Shown here in pieces: positions 34,559 to 45,327 of a stretch of DNA of 64,000 nt. The notes under the pieces were generated by a model. The model saw only the letters and a program-made list of their open reading frames with translations. It was not told the origin of the DNA and searched no databases. Origin of the DNA: Metaphire vulgaris (lineage: Eukaryota > Annelida > Clitellata > Crassiclitellata > Megascolecidae); NCBI GenBank assembly GCA_018105865.1, contig CM030837.1:5285475-5349474 (forward strand), written 5' to 3'. Positions within the stretch are counted from its first letter, which is position 1; the number at the start of each line of letters is the position of its first letter. Made by a program: the position numbers and the translations under genes.

Positions 34559-34732
34559 CAGGGTTATTTCTAGGATTATCAATTTGAGGGGTGTCGGTAA
34601 ATTCTGGGGGTCCCCTGCCAAAAAGTTTGACAAGCAAAAAAGGTCATCCAATAGCTGAAATTGGGTGTGTGTTGTGGGTGTTGGTTTAAAATTGGGGGTG
34701 TTGGGGTGCTAGGGGGCGTAAAAATATTCCTA
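34559..34732. mobile_element. hAT-type MITE, AGGGTTATTTCTAGG family, copy 2
   Basis: 174 bp, with left end CAGGGTTATTTCTAGG and right end AAATATTCCTA. The target duplication ACGCAAAC is perfect (34551-34558 and 34733-34740). The core GACAAGCAAAAAAGGTCATC is at 34630-34649. Confidence 0.93.
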
Positions 34733-34740
34733 ACGCAAAC

Positions 34741-36218
34741 AATAGCCTACGAGTAGCCTTGCAGTGCATGATCATGCATTACGTGCATGCATTTGAATGC
34801 CGGTGTCGAATTCTTTCCTATGTTTCATAATATAACCCGTTTATTCCCCCTATTTGCATACGTATTGAAGAGGCCCGTAGATGGGGTCTGGGTGGGATCT
34901 CTACGGGACAGTGCGGGTGTGGCGTTATGACAAGAATGATCGGTCTCGTATCGCCATTTATCAACTGGAGTACGAAGCAAGATGACAAATGAAATCAACT
35001 GATTACAATGCAGATTGATATAAATTATACTACAGCTTATCTATCAATAATCTGTCAAGAATCAGTCAAGGTCCATGCATTAGCATTAATCCAGTTGTTC
35101 CTGATTTAAATAAATATAAATGAAAAGCTATATATATATCAGAGATGGGTAATTAATCAATTAGGAAGTAATTGATTAGCTAATCGATTAGATGACCAGC
35201 TAATTTAATTGAATCAAAAAATTTTATCAGCTAATCGTACAATCAATTAATTTACCTAGTTCTAATTATTTTTAATTACATGACAATTAGCCATCCGAGG
35301 CAGCCTGAGAATTGTTGAAACGCATGCTCATAGTATAATGCTGAGATGATCATGGTAGCATTAGCAAGGAAAACTTATAGTGATAGATTATATATTTTGT
35401 ATGATTGTATGACAACTGGAAATGCCAGCCATTTCCAACCATTTGCAGCTAATCATATATATTAAATTATATTTTAAAACTGTTATGCGTGGTGTGTCAA
35501 CTGTTCGCGAACATCGATAATATTTAAAAATTATAATTGATTAGACAGCAGCTAATTTTTAATCAAGAAAATGTGGAACTAATTCTAATAAAAATATCTA
35601 AAGCAACGAATTCCAGTTTTAATTGATTAGATTTTTGTCTAATTGTCATCATCTCTGATATTATATATGTTTTTAAAAATAATGACATAATAACCATTAA
35701 TCGGATGAAATTATTATTTATAATTTGTAAAAGTAAATTCAAGTATTTAATTTTAAATTAATCGGATGGTTTTGGGTTTAATAAAGTAATTTTTGCTTTA
35801 AAATATGAACGTGTAATATGAAAATATCTAATATTTTTGTTCCAGTTTTAACTCGGTTATCTTACTCATCACTTTATTTTTTGTTTTTAAAAATTGATTT
35901 AATAACCATTAATGGATGAAATTATTATTTATAATCTGTAAAAGTAAAGTCAAATAAGAACGTTTAAATTAATCGATGGTTTTGGGTTTAATAAAGTTTT
36001 GACAAAATATGAACAGCTAATATGAACCTAAACGCCAGCTTTTGTGCGCCTTAACTCGTTATCTTACTCTCTGGTCATGTTTTCATTTGAAAGTTTGCGA
36101 GTTTTTCTTTGCAGTTTTATGGATTTTTTTACTTGTTTATAGTTAGTAGTGCCTTGTCTACCTATGGCTGTGAAGCTTGGACTCTAAAAATATGAGGACA
36201 GTGTTGGGTAACATCAAA
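34741..36218. other. AT-rich intergenic sequence
   Basis: No gene. Around 35150-35660 there are many AATTGATTAG and CTAATCGATTAG phrases, an inverted-repeat-rich tract that may be an old element. Two similar phrases (TTAATCGGATG..GGTTTTGGGTTTAATAAAG) occur near 35757 and 35970. Confidence 0.45.
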
Positions 36219-36226
36219 GATAAAAG

Positions 36227-36459
36227 CAGGCCTGAGGAGAGGGGTGCAGCCGGTATATTGTACCCGGGCCCCATTGAGTTTTCAGGGGCCCAGATCCGAT
36301 GACGATAAGGTTTTTTTGCTTGTCAGGCTGTTTTTGGAGAGTTGAAAACGTTTTTTTGTTTTTTTTGCTTGTCAGGTTTTTCGGAGACTTGATAAATTTT
36401 TCTTAAGGGCCCGCAAATTTTTTTGTCTCCGGGACCCGGAATTTCTCTCGGCGGCCCTG
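36227..36459. mobile_element. hAT-type MITE, CAGGGCCGCCGAGAG / CAGGCCTGAGG family, copy 1
   Basis: 233 bp. The left end is CAGGCCTGAGGAGAGGGGTG and the right end is the reverse complement of CAGGGCCGCCGAGAGAAATT. The target duplication GATAAAAG is perfect (36219-36226 and 36460-36467). It contains two TTTTTTGCTTGTCAGG cores. The reverse-oriented copy is at 57544 and a partial one near 41000. Confidence 0.92.
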
Positions 36460-36479
36460 GATAAAAGTGTCAATATTAT

Positions 36480-37700
36480 AGGGCCTACGTATCCAGAAGC
36501 AGGATAGGTATTGTGTATCTTGAACCTAGATACATTTCTAAACAAGTATCATGCATCAGTATTTTTGTTACACTTAGCACGGATCAGTATTAAAATAATT
36601 GATACTCTAGTACAGGACACAGTTGAACTTTGATATTATTAAATTCGCTGGCAATGATGTTTGCTTCCAGTAGCACACTGTACCTACACTGCATAGGCAA
36701 CTCTACAACTTTACACCTCTTCTGATTTATTTAACGACGTATGGCTTGCACTTCAGTGGTGTCGAGTATTCTTTGTTCAAGAAAGTACTGTAAACAAGAC
36801 TTTCAAATGTCTAAAGTACTAATAAATAATATTTGATGGACGATTATTTACCATCAGTGTTTATTCTAGGCCTTCTCTGGGGAAAATTTCCCCCATATTT
36901 TAAAAATCCCCTCCAAAATTTTTATATGTTGCATGGGGATGGAAATTTCCCCCCAAAAGTGTGACGACGTGATTTTTTATTTTTTGGAGAGGGGAAAAAT
37001 GTAGGGATGACAATTTTTTGCTTGCCAGGGTATTTGAGACGGGTAAATTACATAAGGAAGGTTGGAAGGATGACCTTTTTGCGCTTGTCATCGCAGTTTA
37101 AAAGGAACATTTGAAAAGGACTATGTTTGAAAAGGACGATTACCTTTTTATGCTTGTCAAGATTTTTGGAGACTCAGACCTTGCCCCCCAAACATACATT
37201 TCAAATTCCCCTCCAATGTCAAGGTGGCTAGAATAAACACTGTTTACCATTCAGATTGAAGGGCTTGCCTTAAACACTTCGATGACTTTTCATTTTAAAC
37301 TTTTTGCCGTTGAAAGTCAGAAAACAATTTGAATGAATAATTAATTCAGGTAATAGTTTAATAAATGCGTTTTTATAGAGTACTATAGAGACATGAGTTG
37401 TATTTTTAACGTTGAACGTAGTAGCATAGTTCGACAACATTAACAGTTCCTCTGCCTTTAAAGACGCGACTGTTTAGCATCGCGTCGACAACATTAACTC
37501 TTCTTCTGTTCTTTCTGTTTCATTTTTTATTTTGGGGTTTGTGTCTCTTTCTTCCTGGAAACACTATCTTTCCCTGATTTTTGACTTTTGTCTCAAAATC
37601 ATGGTTAACCTGTAGCTCGTATTTTATCAAGTTCTCTTATTTGTTTATATATTGAGATTTGATCAAACTGCACACAATCACACACAAGATCATTCATCTA
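36480..37700. repeat. Dispersed repeat, inverted relative of 26690-27060, interrupted at 36855
   Basis: Contains AGATACATTTCTAAAC-type and GTATC motifs on the left, and CGCGACTGTTTAGCATCGCG and TGATCAAACTGCACAC on the right. It is interrupted by the 388-bp transposon below. Confidence 0.6.
36855..37242. mobile_element. hAT-type element, CAGTGTTTATTCTAGGCC family, long form
   Basis: 388 bp. The ends are CAGTGTTTATTCTAGGCC and the reverse complement of CAGTGTTTATTCTAGCC. The target duplication TTTACCAT is perfect (36847-36854 and 37243-37250). It holds three degenerate core motifs (about 37010, 37070 and 37145). Confidence 0.93.
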
Positions 37701-38104
37701 TTTTCTAACTACAGTACAACCACGAATCAATCAATCAATCAATCAATCAATCGAGAATCTTTCTTAGCGCCATTGCAGAACAGATTTAGGTATTCATCGG
37801 TAGTCACTTAATGGCGAAAATCGCAGTCAGAAATCCTGTACGTGGCCGTTATGAAAACGGCGTACTGCATTCGGTCAATTCTTATCATTGAATACGAGCA
37901 GTGCGAATTTTTCAAAGACATAGGAGAATTTTCCATATATATGACAGCTCGCGAGTTCAATTGAGACGGAGTTGAAGTCTTTCCTCGACTGTGGAACGCT
38001 CAGAGTTTCTCAACCGCGTCTAGTTCACGAGATCCTGCGCCACTCTCCTATTCCAGTCAGTCCCTTAATAATTGTTCTTACGTTACGACCAGTTCGAAAT
38101 CTCC

Positions 38105-38135
<31 letters not shown>

Positions 38136-38136
38136 A
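37701..38136. other. Downstream of the unidentified exon
   Basis: CAATCAAT repeat at 37728-37752 and a (GCT)n run at 38108-38135 just beyond the stop codon of the minus-strand exon. May include its 3' UTR. Confidence 0.4.
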
Positions 38137-38674
38137 TCACTCTTCGCCCACATTCTCCTCTAGGGTTGCCATCAGATGAATCTTGGAACCTGAGGGCATC
38201 GACGTGGTGCGCATAAGAGCCCTGTCGGCAGCCTCCATGTAATCGTCGATGACTTTGGACGACGTCGGCTTCAGGGGCAGCGAGGAGTTCTTGCTCGACT
38301 TGGCGGCCGCCTGCCTCATTCCGCTCGCCTCCATGACCGACACCGCAGCCCCCGGATGGACGGCAACACTGTGGCGTCGGTTCCTACCGTCGGTGGCAGC
38401 GGCGGCGGCGGCGGCTGCTGCTGCTGCGGCGGCGGCGGCGGCGGCCCTGATCGCCGTAGATGGTCCCGGGGTACGCCGACGGAAGACAGGGACGCTTTCG
38501 TCGATCTATTGGATCTGTCGACGGCCTTTGACACGGTTGACTCCTCCCTTTTCGACGATGACGGAGTTCGGTCGTCCACCAATAAGCGATTGCGCCGTTG
38601 CACCGGCGGATCTGACGTCAGCGACGCCAGGTGCGATGTCGACATGACGGCAACGCTGTGACGTCGAAATTTTT
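38137..38674 (-). CDS. Unidentified terminal coding exon, Ser/Pro/Gln/Ala-rich; frame break
   Basis: Function not recognised. Minus-strand coding begins after a plausible acceptor (CATGGCAG, AG at 38676-38675). The first frame reads FRRHSVAVMSTSHLASLTSD, then a basic Ser-rich stretch, then PPPPPPQQQQPPPPP. A second frame, shifted by one or two bases inside the GCC/GCA tract (about 38344-38515), carries VIDDYMEAADRALMRTTSMP and LMATLEENVGEE before the stop at 38137. The short phrase RRHSVAV is encoded on both sides of the tract, which hints at a local duplication. The region is GC- and CpG-rich against an AT-rich background, which supports coding. Strand is supported by stops in all plus-strand frames near 38180-38240. 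Confidence 0.45.
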
Positions 38675-38682
38675 CTGCCATG

Positions 38683-40220
38683 ACGTCGACAATAAGTGTA
38701 GCACTTATAACAATAACGACATAAGTGTAGCCTAACGTCGTTCCCAAACGCTTCTGAAAGTCTCCAATGAATCGATATCAAACGAACCGCGTCGATAGCT
38801 TCCGAGATCTAGCTCCTCTGTAAATAAGAGAGGGAGAGAGAGGTCGTTACGATCGTCAAGGCAGAGTGACGAGTGTGAACACACATCAACCAACGTGTAA
38901 GTCTAAATATTAGAAGCGTTCGAGCGACACACAACCGAAACACGTATTTGCTCGCTTCGACGTTAATCTCTCAGGCAACACGAAAGAATCTCCGTCGTTC
39001 TCTCTGCTGCTATTTCTATTCTTTCCGATCGTCTTGCGTTCAACTTTTATCAATCCATTTCGATCCACTCGAAAGAGATAATTTCGATGTTGTCGTTAAG
39101 ACCACAAGAGAGATTAATTATTATCAAACAGGTAGACGAAAAGTCCACAGACGTGAAATGAAGACAAATGAGCGAGCCAGAGACAGGCAGATCGGATAGA
39201 CTTATTAATGACCGAAATAGAAGCCGTCTAATAGGGATTATAATGATCGCAGTAGTGTTTCTTCTTATGCATGGTGGTTTTAAGCCCGTTGTTCAAAGCG
39301 GCTACCGTCTTCTCTTTGCTAACAAATGATCTTGTCACTCAAGTGCTCTACACGAGTGTCAAAACGAAGATTGATGTCATCGAGTCGATAGCCTCGTACC
39401 TGATCGGTACTAACAAGCCAACGCACGTTATCTGTAGCGATATTGCCAGACGTTTATCAAGGCGTGTGTATGTATGTATGTATGTATGTATGTATGTATA
39501 CTGGGCTATGTATGTAAACAAAGTATAGATGAGGTTTCAGTCTACTGGACTATTTATATAACGCCATAGATGTCCATAGACGCAGTGTTTGCAAAGACAA
39601 AGGCTGGTTGTTCTTTACAGAAGACTAAAACGGGTCGAAAGCGAAAGTAAATGGTCTTCGCCCCACTTTTCCGGTGAGATGGCCTGGTGTCCGTCTTGAT
39701 ATGCTTCGGTCTATCTGTTTTTAAAAAATGTAAAATGGGTATATCCGTCTTTGATCGACGCTTCTGATTTCCGGCGGAATAGTATTCCAGAAGTGGTCGT
39801 TCATTTCGCAGCGTAGACGCAGTGTTTGCATTTACCTTTTGGAGGCCCGGTGCAAATATTTCAATGGAGGACGTGCACCACTTAAAGACAGTGTCTGGTT
39901 TTGTTCTAAATTAGGCCTATAGGCCTATGTTAGAAGACTAAAACGGGTCGAAAGCGACAAGGGAAAACAGGTCTAAGTCCCACTTCCTGAGCGTTTCCGG
40001 AATGGCCAGATGACCGTCTTTTTATGCTTCAAGACTTTTGAGATGTCAAACCTTGTCCCTAAACATTAACCCCAAGGTGGCTAAACAAACCGTGAATTTA
40101 AACAAACGTCTCATTAAATGCCATTAAAATGGACGGATATATCGGGGGCATCCCTGTTATTATAATCCACGTGTTATGACGTTAATAACGACGCTGTGAA
40201 TTTAGCACGAAGATGAGTTG
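38683..40220. other. Intergenic with decayed repeats
   Basis: GACGCAGTGTTTGCA occurs twice (about 39580 and 39808), and each is followed by GAAGACTAAAACGGGTCGAAAG (about 39621 and 39936). These look like two diverged copies of one element. TATG repeats lie at 39468-39498. No exon recognised. Confidence 0.45.
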
Positions 40221-40399
40221 CTACTTTTTCTAGAAAAAGCACTGAATATAACTATACCGTTTGAAAAGGTTATCAGGCGGTTTCAATGATTCAATTTCTG
40301 TATTCAAGTTTCGGAGGCAGAATATAGTCCCATTTCGTTCATTTCTTGAGCGTTGGTAAGAAAATAATTGAACCGTCGAGGCACTACAGGCATACTGAG

Positions 40400-40700
40400 T
40401 CATGCATAGATACAAAGAGGCCGGACTCATACAGAGCAGACCCTCCTACCATTAAAACTCTCTATAAGCTAAACCTCATGGAGCATGCATTATTATTATT
40501 ATTATTATTAACGATTATTATATATAAATATTAAAGAAACTTATTAAAAATCTTAAAAATTATTATTAGAAAAGGGAGGCCCTAAATTTGTATTTTGAAG
40601 GGGAGGCCCGGTTGATGCACCACCTGGTAGTGGTCCACTGAAGATACAACAGGACTGTAGGAGAAGACCCTCCTCCTATACTTCTCTATAAGCTAAACCC

Positions 40701-40786
<86 letters not shown>

Positions 40787-40860
40787 TTCTTATGTATTAT
40801 TATGAATCTCTTAGTGTCACGGATATTCATTGTAGGAGAAAGGATGTATCTCTTGCAAAT

Positions 40861-40920
<60 letters not shown>
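40400..40920 (+). repeat. Two 3' ends with CTCTATAAGCTAAAC followed by (ATT)n, and further ATT runs
   Basis: GACCCTCCTACCATTAAAAC and GACCCTCCTCCTATACTTCT are each followed by TCTATAAGCTAAAC and then ATT repeats (40490-40512 and 40701-40787). A third ATT run spans 40860-40920. These look like termini of a second ATT-tailed retrotransposon family. Confidence 0.6.
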
Positions 40921-40921
<1 letters not shown>

Positions 40922-40998
40922 ATCTTTCATTGGAAGAGATCAAAGAAACTAACAAACTCGTTTGTATTGTATGAATAGAAATCTATCAGCATAATCAT

Positions 40999-41200
40999 AC
41001 CCGAGGAGAGGGGGTGCAGCCGGTATATTGTTCTGGGGTCCATGGAGCTCAAAGGGGCCCGGATACGGTGATGATGATGATGTATTGACAATAGTCTGAA
41101 CCCTGAAAAAGACTCTGGGAACGGAAAAAGGTCATCTTCGTCATGAGCACAAAAGCCCGGAGAATGTCTGTTAGGGTGCCCGGGCCGATCATGGTCAGTA
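40999..41200. mobile_element. Partial copy of the CAGGCCTGAGG hAT family
   Basis: GAGGAGAGGGGGTGCAGCCG at about 41001 matches the left part of the element at 36227, and an AAAAAGGTCATC core remnant follows at about 41127. Terminal bases and target duplication were not found. Confidence 0.55.
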
Positions 41201-41633
41201 ATTAATGCCATAAAAAGACTGAAAAGCAAAAAGGTAAAGAATTTTTAATTGCTTCATTTTGCTAAATATGTTGGTTTAATAAATTAATGACTGCATAAAA
41301 CTTCTCCTCCTTTGCTACGCGTAGAGCGGAAAAGGGTGTGTGCGTGCGTGCGTGTGTGTGTGTGTGAGAGCAGTGACCAGAAATTTCCCTTCTTTTCTCC
41401 CCCGCAAATACCGCACTTTATTAGACCCACTCTGAGTATGACGTACTTTACGAACGGTCATTTGTCATAGTGGGTCAGAGGCAAATTATTTCTTTTGACC
41501 TTTTAATCTCTTCGCCCACGATGTTATAGCCTTCTGTGTAGGTCTACTATTAAAAACCAATATCACAGATTATCTATTTAACTTTATTAGCAAGACGATC
41601 CTATTATAAATAGTCTATCGTCTGATTAGGCCG

Positions 41634-41933
41634 CAGTGGCGGCTCCAGGATTTCTTGTTGGGAGGATGAAATGAATTCATAGGAAGTTGGTGGGAGATGA
41701 AATGAGAAAGAAAGAAAGAAATCAATAAACTTTGCCGAAAAAGGCCGACAACAGGAAATTCCCCCTCCAATTTTACTACACCGAAAAATAAGTTGACAAG
41801 CAAAAAAGTCATCCGCAGTTTTTCCCCGTAGTTTTACAAGACTTTAACCCAAAAATTAGGTTTCACAAGCAAAAAGAAGAAAAGTCCGGTTGGGGACGCA
41901 TCCTCACTCATCCCCCAGGTGGAACCGCCACTG
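41634..41933. mobile_element. hAT-type MITE, CAGTGGCGGCTCCA family, 300-bp form
   Basis: The ends are CAGTGGCGGCTCCAGG and the reverse complement of CAGTGGCGGTTCCACC. The flanks TTAGGCCG/TTAGGTTT are a weak duplication (5 of 8). It contains the core GACAAGCAAAAAAGTCATC at 41795. Confidence 0.85.
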
Positions 41934-42257
41934 TTAGGTTTCACAAGCAAAAAGAATTACGTAATCGTAATCAAATTACGTAATCGTAATCAAATTACGT
42001 AATCGTAATGCCTCTTTCAAAAACAACAACAGTTCAAACCAATTCTAAATGTAATATCGAGATACGGCAATCATAAAGAACGAGTCACTCGTTGTGAAAG
42101 TATTGAGGATATAAGTTCGATAACCCTCTATTAAAGATCTTATAAATCCGAGAGCTTAGCTTTTGACTAACAGCTCTGATATTAAATTTTGGAGAGAGTT
42201 ATAGTGGATAGGGCTATCGCACTATTACTTTTGAATGAATAAGATCATTCTCGAGAT

Positions 42258-42469
42258 CAGTGGCGGCTCCAGGATTTGGCAAGTGGGGGGGGCCGTTGGG
42301 GTGGCAACTTCTAATCATGGAGGGCCAAACCATTTGTTGTTAGGTGTGTAGTATTAAGTTAGGGTCCCAACAGGGGGAGGCACTGGCCGGGCAGACGCTC
42401 ATTAGGGGGCACGGGTCCCCCGGGCCCCGGGCCCCCGGGCCCCCGGGCCCCTCTGTGGAGCCGCCACTG
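42258..42469. mobile_element. hAT-type MITE, CAGTGGCGGCTCCA family, 212-bp form
   Basis: The ends are CAGTGGCGGCTCCA and its exact reverse complement. The target duplication CTCGAGAT is perfect (42250-42257 and 42470-42477). The right part is a run of overlapping CCCGGG palindromes. Confidence 0.95.
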
Positions 42470-42519
42470 CTCGAGATGTTACTCGACGCACGCCAAACGT
42501 AGGCCTATTTTGTTCGAGC

Positions 42520-42850
42520 GAGAGGTGGAAACTGGATGCATTTCATCAATGGTGCCTGAGAAGAATCCTTAGAAGAATATCGTACATCTCGCATACAACA
42601 AATGAAGAAGTGTCCCGACGTACAGGAGAGGAACCCATATCCGTAAAAACACGAAGCAGGCGTCTCCACTACTTTGGTCATGTTGCGAGAGCAGTCCCAA
42701 ACATGGACCATGCGACAGCTCTTCAGGAAGCAATTAAAGCCCCCCCCCCAATCGTGGAAAAGACCAGTTGGTCGCCCAAGAACTACCTGAACCAGAACAA
42801 TTCGATCTGACTTGGCTCCGTGACACCGTGTAACGCTGTTCACGATTCTT
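42520..42850 (+). pseudogene. Non-LTR retrotransposon ORF2 C-terminal fragment
   Basis: Reads KLDAFHQWCLRRILRRISY, then TTNEEVSRRTGEEPI, then RRLHYFGHVARAVPNMDHA. This is the conserved C-terminal part of RTE/Jockey-type proteins (CLRRIL, TNEEV, RRL.(W/Y)FGHV.R). A second copy of its 3' end is at 60195-60430. Confidence 0.75.
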
Positions 42851-43145
42851 TTAATTGTCTTACTCTGAGAATCGAACGGCAGAAGCAGGGGCTTCTATCC
42901 CTATTTAAGGCGGGCGCAGCTGCGCCCGGGAAAAATGGGGGGAATATTTTGCTACTAATCTGAACTGAACCGAGACTGATATTGATTCAAAATAACACTG
43001 ACCGTGACGTAATCAATGATAGCTATGCCTAACACAAAGGATAAAAAGCTGAATGTAATACTAAGTCTATAAGGGAGCAAATTAACAGGGAGAATTTGTA
43101 ATTTGGGGGATTTGTAATTGGGGGGGGGGATTGAGCCAAGCTGCA

Positions 43146-43654
43146 AGGGTGCGATAGAAGCCGATGGGCAGAAGACCTATGCAAACTGGATCATGCAGCC
43201 GACAAAACAGGCGTTGAGTTTCTGTCCAGAACTATAGGCTGCCTTGAATTGACTATGCACTGTGCAGAAGGCTGTAGGCCTATAATTAAGAGGAATTATC
43301 ATTCTAATTAACCATAGATCGCTTGAGTTGACTCTTGGCAGATGCTAAAGTTTGCTTACATCAGAAGACAGATAAATATAGGATCATTTAGAGATCTTAA
43401 GTTCATTTTAGAAATCGTTATAAGAAGCTTGAGTTTTCTGCCATGCAACATACAGCCCAAACGCGAATCTTTCTGCTATTTATATAGGAACTGGAAAAGG
43501 GATTTGAATGCCGAGAGAAACTCCCGTTAGTTCGAAGTGGACCAACAAAGTCCGGTTGCTATACAGGTGGGCAGAAACTAGAGTCAGCTCAATAGACGCC
43601 AATTTCTAAGTATTATCAATTCAGTGGAGATTGGATACGGTAAATTATGCAGCT
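43146..43654. other. Intergenic
   Basis: No gene or repeat boundary recognised. Confidence 0.35.
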
Positions 43655-43802
43655 CATGGGATTATCAATCTGCCAAAAAGTCTGGCAAGCATAAAAAGGT
43701 CATCCCATAGCTGAGATTTGGGGGGGGGGGTATTGGTGGGTGTGTCGGTCTCAAATTAGGGGGCGTTGGGGGAGTGTTGGGGAGGGTGTAAAAATATCCC
43801 TG
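43655..43802. mobile_element. hAT-type MITE, AGGGTTATTTCTAGG family, copy 3
   Basis: 148 bp, with an internal deletion at the left end (CATGGGATTATC instead of the full end) and right end AAATATCCCTG. The target duplication is ATGCAGCT/GTGCAGCT (7 of 8). The core GGCAAGCATAAAAAGGTCAT is at about 43684. Confidence 0.8.
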
Positions 43803-43920
43803 GTGCAGCTTCTTTCTAGCTGTTCCCTTTTGAAATTATTCTTTTGACGTTATTTGTGAGACTTTCGTAGAGAAACATGCTCAGTCTTCTACAAATTTTT
43901 TCAGTCAGTGAGTCAGACAC

Positions 43921-44891
43921 TCAGGAGTTTCGTTTCTTCGGCGGCCGCCATTTGTCTCTGACGAACCTCATCAGCTTCTTCGCCTCCGACGCCCTGAAGC
44001 CGAGATCGGTTTTGAGGATGTCCTCGTCGAGGGTCACCAGAAGGGCGCCGTCGATGTCTCGTTCCTGGAAGACCTCGGCGAACGTCCAGAGGCTCAGCAG
44101 GCACAGACAGTGCGCCAGGTCCGCGGTCGAGACGACGGCGAAGTCGACGTCCCTGGGCACGTCGGAGGCGAACAGATACCGGCGCAGGTGGTGGCGGTGG
44201 CCGTCGGACGGGGTCGCTTCGGTGGCCCCCCGCCGCCGCCGCCGCCGCCGCCGCACTGGAGGACTCCGAGGGGGAGTTGGGAGCGGACGAGGAGACGCCG
44301 CCGCCGCCGCCGCCGCCGTGGTGTTTGGGCTGATCGTCGTCGACGACTCGTCGGAAGTGACGGAATCCGCGTAGAATCACCGGGAAGAGGATCAGGAAGA
44401 GATGGACGATGAGATGGAGGCAGCGGAGGCGGCGAATGGCGGCGAGGAGTAGAGGGATTCGACCGGGTGCTCGATCCTCCCGGGCGATACGGTCGGGCCG
44501 GTACGGGAGGCGGCGATGAACCGGAACTGTTGGAGAAACTTCGATTCGATTGATTCCTCGCGATGCTTCTGACACTTTCGCTTAATAAGTCCAAGGTGTT
44601 CGGTCGACGGGGAGGAGAGGGGAGAACGACCGGTTCATCTGCTCCTACTCGGTCGACAGAGGGCGGTTTGTCCGCAATCGACGTGGCCGTCATCTCGAGT
44701 GACGCAATTTCCGCTTCGAGTGACTCGATCGACGTCATCTCCTGAACGTCGTTTCCGTATGAAGTCATCCTCACGCCGCCGCCGCCGCCGCCGACGCCGC
44801 CGACGCCGATGTGTTCGTAATGATGTTCGTCCTGACTGAGGACGACGTCCATTGGTTTCATGTACTCGTAGCCTCCTTCCTCAAACTCCTC
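43921..44891 (-). CDS. GAREM-like adaptor, terminal exon: tyrosine motifs, Pro-rich region and SAM domain; frame breaks
   Basis: I start this exon after an acceptor AAAATTCAAAG. In the first frame it encodes EEFEEGGYEYMKPMDVV and HHYEHIG (candidate phosphotyrosine sites), a Gly run, and a Ser/Pro-rich stretch with SSPPPVPARPYRPGG (SH3-ligand type). Two frame changes then fall within GGC/GCC runs at about 44290-44350 and 44231-44256. The last frame holds a SAM domain: DLAHCLCLLSLWTFAEVF, then IDGALLVTLDEDIL, then EAKKLMRFVRDKWRPPKK, and a stop at 43921. The IDG..L..L.E.IL plus LMRF...WRP pattern is that of the GAREM SAM domain. GAREM proteins link receptor tyrosine kinases to Grb2 and MAPK signalling. 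Family assignment is supported by the CABIT exons upstream on the same strand. Confidence 0.65.
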
Positions 44892-44993
44892 CTTTGAATT
44901 TTGGTCAAGCAGAATTATTTCTAAATTCCATAAAAAGTACATTAATTAAGAAGTTTCATTTCAACGCACAATCCCTTTCATCCAGTAAACGTA

Positions 44994-45018
44994 CAACAAC
45001 AACAACAACAACAACAAC

Positions 45019-45053
<35 letters not shown>
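44994..45053. repeat. (AAC)n(AAT)n microsatellite
   Basis: Compound triplet repeat lying between the SAM-gene exon and a retrotransposon tail. Confidence 0.9.
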
Positions 45054-45055
<2 letters not shown>

Positions 45056-45060
45056 CAGTT

Positions 45061-45296
45061 GTTGTGCAGTTGTTGGTCCCTCCCCCGTCCAAGACCCCTA
45101 AGTTTTGGGAAAGATCATTCGCGCGGGGGAATCCCGCTCTGTGGAACTCTCTTCCAGACAATGTGACTGGAGCAGTCTCAGCTGGACTTTCCATTAGAAA
45201 TTTGAAGACACATTTATTTAATATTGGATATAAACTGTGTTAAGCGCTTTTGTTGTAGGCAATTAGCCTTGTCTACTATGCTATATAAATTGTCAA

Positions 45297-45315
<19 letters not shown>
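45061..45315 (+). pseudogene. CR1/L2-like retrotransposon 3' end
   Basis: Encodes FWERSFARGNPALWNSLPDN, then LSIRNLKTHLFNIGYKLC and a stop. This is the usual C-terminus of L2/CR1-group ORF2 proteins. A short 3' UTR follows, ending in (AATA)n at 45295-45315. It sits in an intron of the minus-strand GAREM-like gene. Confidence 0.8.

Positions 45316-45327
<12 letters not shown>

Noticed and set aside
38506..38560. Plus-strand phrase LLDLSTAFDTVDSSL resembling a reverse transcriptase motif
   Set aside because: The similarity stops abruptly on both sides (acidic and Arg-rich sequence follows) and the minus strand is the better coding strand. Probably coincidence; a translated search of the flanks would settle it.
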